From: Ruminococcaceae bacterium D5
Lineage (GTDB): Bacteria > Bacillota > Clostridia > Oscillospirales > Ruminococcaceae
NCBI GenBank assembly: GCA_900113995.1
Contig: FORK01000018.1
Coordinates: forward strand, 1-47,380
Direction: 5' to 3'
Length of the DNA: 47,380 bases
Part shown: piece after piece, positions 1 to 7,986 of the stretch
Position numbering within the stretch: the first letter of the stretch is position 1
How the letters are laid out: every line of letters starts with the position of its first letter
Translations under genes and position numbers: made by a program
Notes under the pieces: generated by a model
What the model saw: the letters and a program-made list of their open reading frames with translations, nothing else
What the model was told of the DNA's origin: nothing
Database searches by the model: none

Positions 1-184
1 ATTCACGCGTTACTCACCCGTCCGCCACTAAGACACTCCATTCACTCAACAGTAGAAAACCGACGCTCCCTTTCTGGTTCCGCCGCCTTCTACCATTCAG
101 TGAACAGAGTGTCTCCGTTCGACTTGCATGTGTTAGGCGCGCCGCCAGCGTTCGTCCTGAGCCAGGATCAAACTCTTAGAAAAT
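1..184 (-). rRNA. rrs: 16S ribosomal RNA, 5' end (partial)
   Basis: The reverse complement reads as the conserved bacterial 16S 5' region. The universal 27F primer site lies at 157-176, followed by the usual GACGAACGCTGGCGGC block and the V1 region with CAAGTCGAACG. The gene runs off the left edge, so only about the first 180 nt are present. The 5' end near 184 is placed by analogy with E. coli numbering, where the 27F site begins at base 8. The conserved rrn leader string TTGAAAATTAAACAA sits about 140 nt upstream. Confidence 0.97.
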
Positions 185-361
185 GGTATCTCAACATCCC
201 TTTCGGAACGTTAAAACCGTTTCCAAGTCAATCCGACTTGTTCTCAAAAAAATTCCCGAATTCGTTCCGATTCCTCGAAACAAACCCGGTGTCAAGGGTC
301 TTGTTTCTCAATGTTGTTTAATTTTCAAGGTCCGTTTCCGCTCTCTCGAGCGAGCTTTGCT

Positions 362-390
362 ATCTTATCACATCTTCAAGCATTTGTCAA
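362..390 (-). promoter_or_regulatory. rRNA operon promoter, proximal
   Basis: On the minus strand a perfect TTGACA (385-390) is followed after exactly 17 bp by TAAGAT (362-367). It lies about 180 bp upstream of the 16S 5' end and is the closer of two tandem sigma-A promoters, the usual arrangement for Firmicutes rrn operons. A small hairpin-forming sequence (GCTCGCTCGAGAGAGC, about 338-355) follows, in the position of an rrn antitermination leader. Confidence 0.85.
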
Positions 391-456
391 TAACAAATTT
401 TTTTCAGATGCAGCTGAACTTCGAAGCGCATCAGCATTTCTCGAAACAGCTTGTTT

Positions 457-485
457 ATAATATCACGCTTTTTGGGGTCTGTCAA
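457..485 (-). promoter_or_regulatory. rRNA operon promoter, distal
   Basis: A minus-strand TTGACA (480-485) and TATTAT (457-462) are separated by 17 bp. This is the second tandem sigma-A promoter of the rRNA operon, 95 bp upstream of the first. Confidence 0.85.
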
Positions 486-594
486 CAGGTTTTTTCAAAA
501 AGTCCAAGAAAGTTTTACAGGGTGACCTTTTCCCCCTTTGTTCTCGTGCAGGAGGGTCCGGCCGGGCCAAAGCGGGGCTTTTCCATCTTTATAA

Positions 595-623
595 TTGACG
601 CATTCCCCACGTTGTGCCATAAT
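595..623 (+). promoter_or_regulatory. metA-azlCD promoter
   Basis: TTGACG (595-600), a 17-bp spacer and CATAAT (618-623) match sigma-A elements closely. The start point would be near 630, leaving a 5' UTR of about 35 nt. That leaves no room for a SAM riboswitch or T-box between promoter and metA. Confidence 0.8.
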
Positions 624-665
624 AAATAGCATGCCACAACGCCGGATAAGGAGGGGGCCTTCCCA

Positions 666-1640
666 GTGCCGATCAACATACCCACTACATTGCCTGCCGC
701 GAGAATCCTTGAGGAAGAAAACATCTTTGTCATGAATGAGGAGCGCGCTCACAGCCAGGATATTCGTCCGCTGCACATCGCCATCCTCAACCTGATGCCG
801 AAAAAGATTGAGACCGAAACCCAGCTGCTGCGCCTGCTCGGCAACACGCCCATCCAGAGCGATGTTGAACTGCTGCAGATGAGCGGTCACGTTTCCAAAA
901 ACACCCCCAGCGAGCACCTGCTCAAATTCTATAAATCCTTTGACGAAGTCCGCAGCCAGCGGTTTGACGGTCTGATCATCACCGGCGCGCCGGTGGAACA
1001 GATGCCGTTTGAAGAGGTGGACTACTGGGATGAACTCTGCGAAATCATGCAGTGGTCGCTGACCAACGTTTATTCCACCCTGCACATCTGCTGGGGTGCG
1101 CAGGCCGCTCTCTACTATCATTATGGAATCGAAAAGATCCCACTAAACGAAAAAATGTTCGGAGTTTTCGAGCACACGGTGGAAAACCGCACCCACCGAC
1201 TGATGCGCGGTTTTGACGAAAGGTTTTATGTTCCCCATTCACGCCACACCACCGTCCGTGAAGAGGATGTGGCCGCCGTCCCCGAGCTGGAAATCCTCGC
1301 CCGCAGTGAAGAGGCGGGGGTATACTGCGCGGCCGGAAAGGCGGGCCGCCAGTTTTTTGTGATGGGCCACAGCGAATATGACCGCGACACCCTTGCCGCC
1401 GAATATTTTCGCGACGTCAATAAGGGACTGCCCATCCGGGTGCCGCAGCACTATTTTCCCGGCGACGACCCTGCGCGGGAGCCGGTCATGGTCTGGCGTG
1501 CGCATTCGAGCCTGCTCTTTTCCAACTGGCTCAACTATTTCGTCTATCAGGAAACCCCCTTCGACCTCACAAAGCTGGTCCCGCACCGCAGGGCGCTCCA
1601 AAAGCAGGACGCGCGGCCCTCATCTGAAAGGACAGACTGA
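666..1640 (+). CDS. metA: Homoserine O-acetyltransferase (MetA family)
   Basis: It activates homoserine by O-acylation, the first committed step of methionine synthesis in the cytoplasm. The 324-aa length is normal for MetA. Catalytic Cys142 ([10 protein letters not shown]) and the His235/Glu237 pair ([10 protein letters not shown]) are present. Residue 111 is Glu (ITGAPVEQM); in this family Glu111 is known to favour acetyl-CoA and Gly111 succinyl-CoA, so acetyl transfer is inferred even though the family is often named succinyltransferase. The start is GTG at 666, chosen because GGAGGGGG lies about 8 nt upstream and the protein then begins MPINIP as in Bacillus MetA. azlC follows after 5 nt, so the three genes are probably one transcript. 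Confidence 0.95.
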   Translation: MPINIPTTLPAARILEEENIFVMNEERAHSQDIRPLHIAILNLMPKKIETETQLLRLLGNTPIQSDVELLQMSGHVSKNTPSEHLLKFYKSFDEVRSQRFDGLIITGAPVEQMPFEEVDYWDELCEIMQWSLTNVYSTLHICWGAQAALYYHYGIEKIPLNEKMFGVFEHTVENRTHRLMRGFDERFYVPHSRHTTVREEDVAAVPELEILARSEEAGVYCAAGKAGRQFFVMGHSEYDRDTLAAEYFRDVNKGLPIRVPQHYFPGDDPAREPVMVWRAHSSLLFSNWLNYFVYQETPFDLTKLVPHRRALQKQDARPSSERTD

Positions 1641-1645
1641 AATCA

Positions 1646-2359
1646 ATGAGAAAGTGCTCCTTCGCCGCGCTGCGCGCGGCGTTTCCTCATACGATACCGG
1701 TGCTGACCGGGTTTACCTTTCTGGGCCTGGCCTACGGCATTCTGCTTGCCGCGCACGGCTTCGGACCGCTTTGGGCGCTGGCCACCAGCCTTTTTGTCTT
1801 CGCCGGATCGATGCAGTACTTTGCTCTGGGCCTGCTCGCCCTCCCCTTCGACCCCGTTTCCGTCTTTCTGTTGACCCTGACCGTCAATGCGCGCCATCTG
1901 TTTTACGGCATTTCGATGCTGGAGCCGCTCCGCTCTCTGAAGAAGCCGCATCCTTATCTGATCTTTGCGATGTGCGACGAGACCTTTTCGCTCTATTGCA
2001 GCGCGAAGGAACCCGAGGGCGTGGACCGCGAAGCCTTTCTGCTTTGGATCGCCGCGCTGAATCAGTTTTACTGGGTGGCGGCCTCGACCGCCGGCGGACT
2101 GATCGGCTCGGTGCTTACCTTTAATACCGCCGGCTTCGATTTTGTGCTGACTGCGCTTTTCGTGGTGATTTTCCTCGGCCAGTGGAGGGACCGTCCCCAC
2201 CGTATCCCTGCTCTGGCTGGTCTGGGAAGCACAACGCTTTGCCTGATGCTCTTCGGCGCGCAGGACTTTCTGATTCCGGCGATGGGCCTGATTCTGATGG
2301 TGCTGCTGCTCCTGCGCCGGCCGCTTGAAGTGCAGCGGAAGGGAGAGGAAGCCTCGTGA
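1646..2359 (+). CDS. azlC: AzlC family branched-chain amino acid exporter, large subunit
   Basis: It is the large subunit of a two-component amino acid exporter (AzlCD in Bacillus, BrnFE in Corynebacterium). The 237-aa protein is very hydrophobic, with several predicted membrane helices and the family pattern near the N-terminus (PVLTGFTFLGLAYGILL, then FVFAGSMQYFALGL). It sits 5 nt after metA and overlaps azlD by 4 nt (GTGA), which indicates translational coupling. BrnFE is known to export methionine as well as isoleucine. Linkage to metA therefore suggests this pair may handle methionine or a related amino acid; that is inference. Confidence 0.9.
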   Translation: MRKCSFAALRAAFPHTIPVLTGFTFLGLAYGILLAAHGFGPLWALATSLFVFAGSMQYFALGLLALPFDPVSVFLLTLTVNARHLFYGISMLEPLRSLKKPHPYLIFAMCDETFSLYCSAKEPEGVDREAFLLWIAALNQFYWVAASTAGGLIGSVLTFNTAGFDFVLTALFVVIFLGQWRDRPHRIPALAGLGSTTLCLMLFGAQDFLIPAMGLILMVLLLLRRPLEVQRKGEEAS

Positions 2360-2694
2360 CCGCCCTCTCCTCTCTTCAAATGGCGGCGTTTATCGCGGTG
2401 ATGGCGGCTGCCACCGTGATTACGCGCTTCCTGCCCTTCTGGATCTTTCCCGCAAACCGCAGGATTCCCGGCGCGGTCCTCTATCTGGGACGGGTGCTTC
2501 CCTATGCGGTGAGCGCGCTGCTGGTCGTCTACTGCCTCAAGGGAGTTTCGATCGCCGCGCCTCCGCACGGCATTCCGGAGGCGGTTTCCGTCCTGCTGAT
2601 CGTCATCCTGCATGGTTGGAAAAACAACACCCTGCTCTCGATTGCGGGAGGAAGCTTCTGCTATGTCTTTCTGATCCAAACCGTATTTCATTAA
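2356..2694 (+). CDS. azlD: AzlD family exporter, small subunit
   Basis: It is the 112-aa partner of AzlC with three to four membrane helices; the family pattern MAAATVITRFLPFW is near the N-terminus and GWKNNTLLSIAGG near the C-terminus. The GTG start overlaps the azlC stop as GTGA. A strong terminator follows within 10 nt, so this is the last gene of the metA operon. Confidence 0.9.
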   Translation: MTALSSLQMAAFIAVMAAATVITRFLPFWIFPANRRIPGAVLYLGRVLPYAVSALLVVYCLKGVSIAAPPHGIPEAVSVLLIVILHGWKNNTLLSIAGGSFCYVFLIQTVFH

Positions 2695-2700
2695 AAAATA

Positions 2701-2741
2701 AAAAAGGAAAGGGTCCGGTTTTACCGGACCCTTTCCTTTTT
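2701..2741. terminator. Bidirectional terminator between azlD and spoVM
   Basis: An 18-bp perfect stem (2701-2718 with 2724-2741) encloses a 5-nt loop. A-run and T-run flanks make it usable in both directions. It ends metA-azlCD on the plus strand and the spoVM transcript on the minus strand, and it overlaps the spoVM stop codon. Confidence 0.9.
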
Positions 2742-2812
2742 TAGCTGATCCGCAGCAGCCGCTGCAGAATTCCGCCGAGCCAACGGGGGCTCCGCCAAAC
2801 AACAATCTTCAT
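2741..2812 (-). CDS. spoVM: SpoVM-like coat-anchoring peptide (23 aa)
   Basis: The reading frame encodes only 23 residues, starting MKIVVWRSPRWLGGIL and ending QRLLRIS. It aligns without gaps to Bacillus SpoVM (26 aa): Met-Lys start, Pro9, a basic-aromatic pair, then Leu12-Gly13-Gly14-Ile15, followed by a basic amphipathic tail. SpoVM is known to insert into the convex forespore membrane and recruit SpoIVA. A Shine-Dalgarno-like GGAAGGGTGG lies at about 2817-2826, before the ATG at 2812. The neighbours support the call: sipL and spoIVA, its known functional partners, lie just across the divergent region. It probably shares a transcript with the 48-aa membrane protein upstream. It could be missed by annotation because of its size. 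Confidence 0.85.
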   Translation of the reverse strand: MKIVVWRSPRWLGGILQRLLRIS

Positions 2813-2845
2813 CGAATCCACCCTTCCATCCGTTTCGCTTGTTCC

Positions 2846-2992
2846 TCACCGCAAAATGCAGCGGCAAAGCAGGAGGATCATGATGGCGGCGAGAATCAGC
2901 GCGAGCCGCAGCGAACAGGTCAGCGCGAGCAAAAGCCCGAGGCCGAACGCTCCGGCCACCGCCGCAAATCCCGGCCGCTGATATCGGCGCAT
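2846..2992 (-). CDS. Small membrane protein beside spoVM
   Basis: The 48-aa protein has a basic N-terminus (MRRYQRPG) and two hydrophobic stretches (AGAFGLGLLLALTC and LALILAAIMILLLC). It ends in a Cys/Arg-rich tail. The start at 2992 is chosen because GGGGGAAGG lies just before it. It is 33 nt upstream of spoVM on the same strand, so the two form a small operon diverging from sipL-spoIVA. I know no function. Position suggests a role in sporulation, which is inference. Confidence 0.6.
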   Translation of the reverse strand: MRRYQRPGFAAVAGAFGLGLLLALTCSLRLALILAAIMILLLCRCILR

Positions 2993-3049
2993 CTTCCTTC
3001 CCCCTTCATCTGCCAGTATTCCATGGTATTCCAAATTTGACCGCGGCGT

Positions 3050-3078
3050 GAATCCTTCGAATGTTGTCCGCATAATCA
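3050..3078 (+). promoter_or_regulatory. Possible sigma-E promoter for sipL-spoIVA
   Basis: GAATCC (3050-3055) and CATAATCA (3071-3078) are 15 bp apart. This loosely resembles the mother-cell sigma-E pattern, whose -10 is CATACAAT-like. sipL and spoIVA are sigma-E genes in other spore formers. The match is weak, and only the expected regulon supports it. Confidence 0.3.
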
Positions 3079-3132
3079 TCAGGGCAGGAGAATATAAATC
3101 GGGTAGAAACGAATGGATAGGAGAGGACCGTT

Positions 3133-4662
3133 ATGGAATTGAAGCTGCAAAAACAGCCGGTCGCGGTCTGCGAGCTTCTGCTCGACACCGTGGCGGAATA
3201 TCCCATCGAGTGCGACCTGCTGCTTCCCGACTACTGCCCCGATATTGTGCGGGTGCTCTGCTGCCGTGTGCAGGCGTCGTGCAGCGACTGCAGCGCCAGA
3301 AAATCGACCCTCACCGTTGAGGGAATGGCGGCTGTCTCACTCTGCTATATCGGCGAGGTGGGCGGTATGCGGAAGGCGGAATATAAAATCCCCTTCTCCA
3401 AGAGCTTTGAGCTTTCCCGCGAAGTGACCCAGCCGATCTGCTCGGTGACCATCGAGCCGGGGCAGATCAACTACCGCGCCGTTTCGAAGCGCCGCCTCGA
3501 TCTGCGCGGCGTGCTGATGCTGCGGGTGCGGCTCTACGACGCCGCCGAACAGCCCGCCATTTCTCAGGCCGAGGGGCAGGGAGTCCAGCTTCTGCGGCGG
3601 GAATATCCGGGCGCACGGCTCGAGGGCCAGTCGAGCCATCGTTTTTCCCTCGCGGAACAGCTCGCGACCGCGGTCGGCAAGGAACCGGCCACCGAAGTCG
3701 TGCAGATCGACTGCCGGCCCGTGGTGCAGGATTGCCGCCCGGTCGCCGGACGCGCGGTGCTCAAAGGGGAGCTCCTGGTTCACCTGCTCTATAAGACCGA
3801 CCCCGAAACCGGCGCTCTGGAAAGCTGCGACTATTCCCTGCCGGTCAGCCAGCTCATCGAGGTGCCCGGCCTCACCGAAGAAACCCGGTGCGAAGCGCAG
3901 ATGGCCTGCCTTTCGGCCGAATGCAGCATCGACGAATTTGAAGAGGGGGTCCGGCTGGAGGTGCAGCTGGCCGCTCAGTTGCGCTGTTTTTCCCCCATCG
4001 TACTCTCCGGAGCGGTCGACAGCTTTTCGACCCTCTATCCGACCGAGAACACCCTCAAAAGCCTGCGGATTCCGCGCCGGGCCGAGCCGGTTGCAGAACG
4101 GATTTCCGTCCGCTGCGAGGCGCCGCTGCCCGAAGGGGCGCAGTCGCTGCTCGATGTCTGGGCTGCGCCGGGCGCCATGTCGGTCCGAAACGAGGACGGT
4201 GCCCTGACCCTCACCGGCCAGCTCACCTTTACCATGCTGACGCAGGGCGGGGAGCTGGGACTTGACAGCGCCTCACAGACCTGCGACGTATCGGCCGCGC
4301 TCCCGCAGAAAGGAGAAGGCTGTGAGCTTCTGCCCGAGGTCACTGTTCTTTCCGCTTCCGGCACCATTGCGCAGGGAAAAGTGCAGCTCTCAGCGGAACT
4401 GCTGGTCACGGGCCTTTTGATCGAATTCACAAATTGCAGCCTGCTCACCGACCTTACGGTGGATGAGGAGCACCCCCGCACCGTCGACCGCTCGATCGGG
4501 CTGATGATCTACTACGCCGCAGCGGGAGAATCGGTCTGGGAGATCGCCAAACGGTACGGCGCATTGCCCGGCCAGGTGATGGCCGACAACGATCTGGTCG
4601 AAGAAACACTTGAGGCGGATACCCCGCTGATGATCCCGACAGCCTGCGTAAGGGGAGAATAA
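3133..4662 (+). CDS. sipL: SipL, SpoIVA-interacting spore coat protein
   Basis: It is a mother-cell protein that in Clostridioides difficile binds SpoIVA and is needed to localise the coat around the forespore. The 509-aa protein has the SPOCS (DUF3794) architecture: repeated domains roughly at residues 1-150, 160-300 and 310-450, the first carrying the CDLLLPDYCPDIVRVL pattern. A C-terminal LysM domain follows at about 460-505 (GESVWEIAKRYG ... TPLMIP), the part known to contact SpoIVA. The ATG at 3133 has GGAGAGG about 7 nt upstream. spoIVA begins 2 nt after the stop. Confidence 0.93.
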   Translation: MELKLQKQPVAVCELLLDTVAEYPIECDLLLPDYCPDIVRVLCCRVQASCSDCSARKSTLTVEGMAAVSLCYIGEVGGMRKAEYKIPFSKSFELSREVTQPICSVTIEPGQINYRAVSKRRLDLRGVLMLRVRLYDAAEQPAISQAEGQGVQLLRREYPGARLEGQSSHRFSLAEQLATAVGKEPATEVVQIDCRPVVQDCRPVAGRAVLKGELLVHLLYKTDPETGALESCDYSLPVSQLIEVPGLTEETRCEAQMACLSAECSIDEFEEGVRLEVQLAAQLRCFSPIVLSGAVDSFSTLYPTENTLKSLRIPRRAEPVAERISVRCEAPLPEGAQSLLDVWAAPGAMSVRNEDGALTLTGQLTFTMLTQGGELGLDSASQTCDVSAALPQKGEGCELLPEVTVLSASGTIAQGKVQLSAELLVTGLLIEFTNCSLLTDLTVDEEHPRTVDRSIGLMIYYAAAGESVWEIAKRYGALPGQVMADNDLVEETLEADTPLMIPTACVRGE

Positions 4663-4664
4663 CG

Positions 4665-6149
4665 ATGGAGCAGAAGAACAGCCATATCTATGAGGACATC
4701 GCCCGCCGGACCGGCGGCGACATCTACATCGGGGTGGTCGGGCCGGTACGGACCGGAAAATCCACCCTCATCAAACGATTCATCGAGCAGATGGTGCTGC
4801 CCAACATTGAAGATCCCGCTTGGCGGGACCGCGCCACCGACGAGCTGCCTCAATCCTCGGCGGGGCGCACCATTATGACGACCGAGCCCAAATTTGTCCC
4901 CGAGGAAGCGGTGCAGATCACCGTCGATCACCAGTCGCACTGCAACGTGCGCCTGATTGACTGCGTCGGATATATCGTTCCCTCCTCCCTCGGCTACATT
5001 GAAAACGACCAGCCGCGCATGGTCATGACCCCCTGGTTCGATCAGGAGGTTCCCTTCAACATGGCCGCCGAGGTGGGCACCGCCAAAGTCATCAACGAAC
5101 ACAGCACCATCGGTCTGGTCGTCACCACCGACGGTTCAATTTCAGAAATTCCCCGCGCGGAGTATGCTGCCGCCGAACGGCGGGTAATCGACGAGCTGAA
5201 GGCCATCGGCAAGCCGTTCGCGGTGGTTCTCAACTGCGTTGAGCCCACCTCTTCCGCTTCAAGAGAGCTCGCCGCAAGGATGGAGCAGGAATACGAGGTG
5301 CCGGTCACCCCCCTCAACTGCCTCGACCTGAACGCCGACGGCATCGCACAGATTCTGCAGAGCGTCCTCTACCAGTTCCCGATCCGGGAAATCGCCATCG
5401 AGATTCCGCGCTGGATTGTGGCGCTCGAGGCCGGACACTGGCTCAAAAAATCCCTTTATGCGGCGGTGCGTCAGGCCGCTTTCGACATCACCAAAATGTG
5501 GGAGCTCAACGAGCGTCTCTCCTCCCTGCCCGACTGCGAGTACCTTGAAAGCTTTACCCTCGACCGGATCGATTTCGGCAGCGGCAGTGCCAGAGCGCGG
5601 GTTACCGTCGATCCCGCGCTCTTCTACCGGGTCATCGGCGAAGCGACCGGAATCGAGGTCAAGGATGATACCGATCTGATGCCGGTGATGGTCCAGCTCG
5701 CAGCCATTAAAAAGGAGCATGAGCACTACCGGAATGCTTTGCAGGAAGTCGAGGCCACCGGCTACGGCATCGTCATGCCGACCATCGAACAGCTTTCGCT
5801 GGAGGAGCCGGAGATCATCAAGCAGGGAGGGCGCTACGGCGTCCGGCTCCGCGCCTCTGCCCCTTCGATCCATATGATGAAGGCGTCGATCACGACCGAG
5901 GTGGCGCCCATCGTCGGCAGCGAAAAACAGTCGGAGGAGCTGGTTTCCTACCTGCTGTCCGAGTTCGAGCAGGACCCGCTCAAGATCTGGGAATCAAATA
6001 TCTTCGGTAAAAACCTGCACGATCTGGTCAATGAAGGACTGCGCAACAAACTGTCCCGGATGCCCGCCGACGCGCGGTGCAAGCTCAGCGAGACGATCGA
6101 GCGCATCATCAACGAAGGATGCTCGGGGCTGATCTGCATTATTTTATAG
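4665..6149 (+). CDS. spoIVA: SpoIVA, spore coat morphogenetic ATPase
   Basis: This ATPase polymerises on the forespore surface as the basement layer of the spore coat, recruited by SpoVM. The 494-aa length nearly equals Bacillus SpoIVA (492 aa). The Walker A motif GPVRTGKST is at residues 26-34, and an acidic Walker B-type residue lies in VRLIDCVGYIVPS near 99. The C-terminus ends in a hydrophobic Cys-containing tail (CSGLICIIL) that resembles the region needed for SpoVM interaction. Its Shine-Dalgarno AGGGGAG is inside the end of sipL, so the two are tightly coupled. Confidence 0.97.
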   Translation: MEQKNSHIYEDIARRTGGDIYIGVVGPVRTGKSTLIKRFIEQMVLPNIEDPAWRDRATDELPQSSAGRTIMTTEPKFVPEEAVQITVDHQSHCNVRLIDCVGYIVPSSLGYIENDQPRMVMTPWFDQEVPFNMAAEVGTAKVINEHSTIGLVVTTDGSISEIPRAEYAAAERRVIDELKAIGKPFAVVLNCVEPTSSASRELAARMEQEYEVPVTPLNCLDLNADGIAQILQSVLYQFPIREIAIEIPRWIVALEAGHWLKKSLYAAVRQAAFDITKMWELNERLSSLPDCEYLESFTLDRIDFGSGSARARVTVDPALFYRVIGEATGIEVKDDTDLMPVMVQLAAIKKEHEHYRNALQEVEATGYGIVMPTIEQLSLEEPEIIKQGGRYGVRLRASAPSIHMMKASITTEVAPIVGSEKQSEELVSYLLSEFEQDPLKIWESNIFGKNLHDLVNEGLRNKLSRMPADARCKLSETIERIINEGCSGLICIIL

Positions 6150-6203
6150 CAAATTACATTTCTGAAAGCGCTGCGTTTGATCATATCATTCAGTACAGCA
6201 CAA

Positions 6204-6236
6204 GCGCCCCGGACGTGCAGCCGTCCGGGGCGTTTC
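6204..6236 (+). terminator. Terminator after spoIVA
   Basis: An 11-bp GC-rich stem (CGCCCCGGACG at 6205-6215 with 6222-6232) and a 6-nt loop are followed by TTTCCTC. It closes the sipL-spoIVA operon. Confidence 0.8.
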
Positions 6237-6254
6237 CTCTGCATCCCTTTCGCA

Positions 6255-6340
6255 AGCAGGACCGCCGGTTCTGCCGGCGGGGATAGAAATTTCCGCTTCA
6301 AGCATCGGGTAAAGCGGACTGCCCGCGGCAATCTTTGGAT
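6255..6340 (+). repeat. Dispersed intergenic repeat, copy 1 (end module)
   Basis: It contains the module CCGCCGGTTCTGCCGGCGG, then AAATTTCCGCTTCAAGC and CGGGTAAAGCGG. The same arrangement occurs at 46335-46420, in fuller copies near 13443, and reversed near 25150 and 39382. Only the end module of the family is present here. No coding function is apparent. Confidence 0.55.
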
Positions 6341-6374
6341 TGCAGGCAGTTGTCGTCAAAACGGCGAGCACTCG

Positions 6375-6745
6375 CTTTCGGGAGACGAACGCTCATTTCG
6401 GGAGATAGGCGGCCATTGCCGGGAGACGGGCGCCTGTTTCCGCGAGAGGAACACCCGCTTGCAGGCCGTGGCGCAGGCGATGCGAGCAGAAAAAACCGAT
6501 CCCGCATGAGAAGCGGTGCTGCCCTTCACGCAGATGCCGCTCACCGGCCTGCGGGACGGACAAGGAGAGGCAATCGCTCATTTTCTGAAGACAAGTGCCC
6601 ACATTCGAGGGATGAACACCGGTTTCTGAAGGACGGACGCCTGTTTTCGGAAGATACGGTCCATTTTCAAAAGACAAACATACACTTTTCTGAGAAACGG
6701 ACGCCCGGTTCCGGAAGATAATGCCTGTTTTCAAAAATGAACACC
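6375..6745. repeat. Degenerate 21-bp tandem repeat
   Basis: Units of 21 bp (sometimes 20) resembling TTTTCGGAAGACGGACGCCTG recur about 12-14 times. They fall in two blocks (about 6376-6465 and 6581-6745) with a less regular middle. Because the period is a multiple of three, both strands stay open over the region. A plus-strand frame (6335-6721) shows heptapeptides such as GRLFSED and HRFLKDG; a minus-strand frame shows PKTGVRP and SETGVHP. No clear ribosome site or known family supports translation, so I list it as a repeat only. Confidence 0.7.
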
Positions 6746-6879
6746 TGATTGTGCACTGTGGAACAGATGCAAACGAAAAAGTGTCCGGCGTCTTGTGAGA
6801 AGCATATCCGGCGTCATACCCTCCCGGAACTTGCTCAAGCATCTGCACCGAAGGTCTTGGCCGTACAAAAGCCACTCTT

Positions 6880-7752
6880 TTACGGGCGCCCCGCGAAGGT
6901 CTGCCCGCGCGAAGCTGAAGCCGCCTCAATGACATGCCCGGCCAGCACCGAAGTGGTCACCGCGCCGACCCCGCCCGGCACCGGAGTAATCGCCTCCACC
7001 ACCGGCTCCACCTCGTCGAACCGCACATCGCCGCAAAGCCTGCCGTCCTCCCCCATGTGAATGCCGACGTCGAGGACGATCTGGCCCGGCGCCGCAGACT
7101 CCCTCCCGATCACTCCCGCTTTGCCGGCCGCAGCGATGAGAATTTCTGCTTCCCGGCAGACGGCGGGCAGGTTCTTCGTCCGGGTGTGGCAGATGGTTAC
7201 CGTCGCATGTTCGGCCAGCAGCAGCATCGCGGCCGGACGGCCGATCACGAGGCTTCTGCCCACTACCGTCACACGCTTCCCGCTGAGGGAAATCCCGCTG
7301 TTTTTGAGAATTTCAATGCAGGCCTGCGCCGTACAGGGGGAAAAGCCCTGCCCCGATCCGGAGTAAACAGCGCTCATCGATCCGTCGGTAATGCCGTCCA
7401 CATCCTTGGTGGGAAGAAGCCGGGCGCGCACCTGCCCGTCATCGAGGTGACCCGGCAACGGGCGAAAGATCAGACAGCCGTCGATTTCCGGATCGGCGTT
7501 GATGGAATCAACCGTCTCCAGCAGCTTCTCCTGCGTTACGCCGGACGGCAGCAGAAAGCGGCGGACCGCAATTCCGATCTGTTCGCAGCGCTTCATGGCA
7601 CCGCGTTCATAGGAAAGATCATCCTCCCGCTCTCCCACCCGCAGAATAGCCAGCGTCGGAACGACGCCGCGCGCCGAAAGCGCCGCGGCCTCCCCCTTCA
7701 GCCGTTCAGTCAGGACCCGGGCCGTATCAGCCCCTCGAAGAAGCTTTGCCAT
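6880..7752 (-). CDS. folD: FolD-family methylenetetrahydrofolate dehydrogenase (catalytic Lys replaced)
   Basis: FolD interconverts methylene-, methenyl- and formyl-tetrahydrofolate using NADP. The 290-aa length is normal, and the nucleotide-binding motif VVGRSLVIGRP and the C-terminal PGGVGAVTTSVL are intact. In the active-site helix the usual YxxxK reads Y48-E-R-G-A52, so the lysine essential for cyclohydrolase chemistry (Lys56 in E. coli) is Ala here. The protein may then act only as a dehydrogenase with a separate cyclohydrolase; that is inference. The start at 7752 has AAGGGAG upstream. It is a single gene, convergent with the repeat region. Confidence 0.88.
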   Translation of the reverse strand: MAKLLRGADTARVLTERLKGEAAALSARGVVPTLAILRVGEREDDLSYERGAMKRCEQIGIAVRRFLLPSGVTQEKLLETVDSINADPEIDGCLIFRPLPGHLDDGQVRARLLPTKDVDGITDGSMSAVYSGSGQGFSPCTAQACIEILKNSGISLSGKRVTVVGRSLVIGRPAAMLLLAEHATVTICHTRTKNLPAVCREAEILIAAAGKAGVIGRESAAPGQIVLDVGIHMGEDGRLCGDVRFDEVEPVVEAITPVPGGVGAVTTSVLAGHVIEAASASRGQTFAGRP

Positions 7753-7944
7753 TGAATTTCTCCCTTCTGTTGCCGTCAGCCGGTGTGTCCAGCCGGAATC
7801 GGATTCTAAAAAGTATGGGCACCTTATGCTCCATAGCATCAAAAAGTACAGGCGCACTGTCTTCTTATTTTATGTGCCCTGCGGCTCTTCGTCAAGAGCA
7901 GAGGGCGCCCGGATGCGTTTTTCGCCGTCCTGTAAAATTAACCC

Positions 7945-7974
7945 TTGACCGCCGGGACATCTTTGTGATATAAT
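7945..7974 (+). promoter_or_regulatory. tRNA-Val promoter
   Basis: TTGACC (7945-7950), an 18-bp spacer and TATAAT (7969-7974) end 12 bp before the mature tRNA. Confidence 0.85.
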
Positions 7975-7986
7975 TAAAAAGCTGTC

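Noticed and set aside
595-665. SAM riboswitch or T-box before metA
   Set aside because: The leader is only about 35 nt, too short for either, and no conserved T-box sequence is present.
495-1121. Long minus-strand frame over the metA promoter and 5' half
   Set aside because: It is the shadow of metA in a high-GC gene, lacks a ribosome site and has no recognisable motifs; MetA on the plus strand is certain.
6393-6935. Minus-strand 180-codon frame through the 21-bp repeats
   Set aside because: It is open only because the repeat period is a multiple of three, it begins inside folD, and it has no ribosome site; listed as repeat instead.
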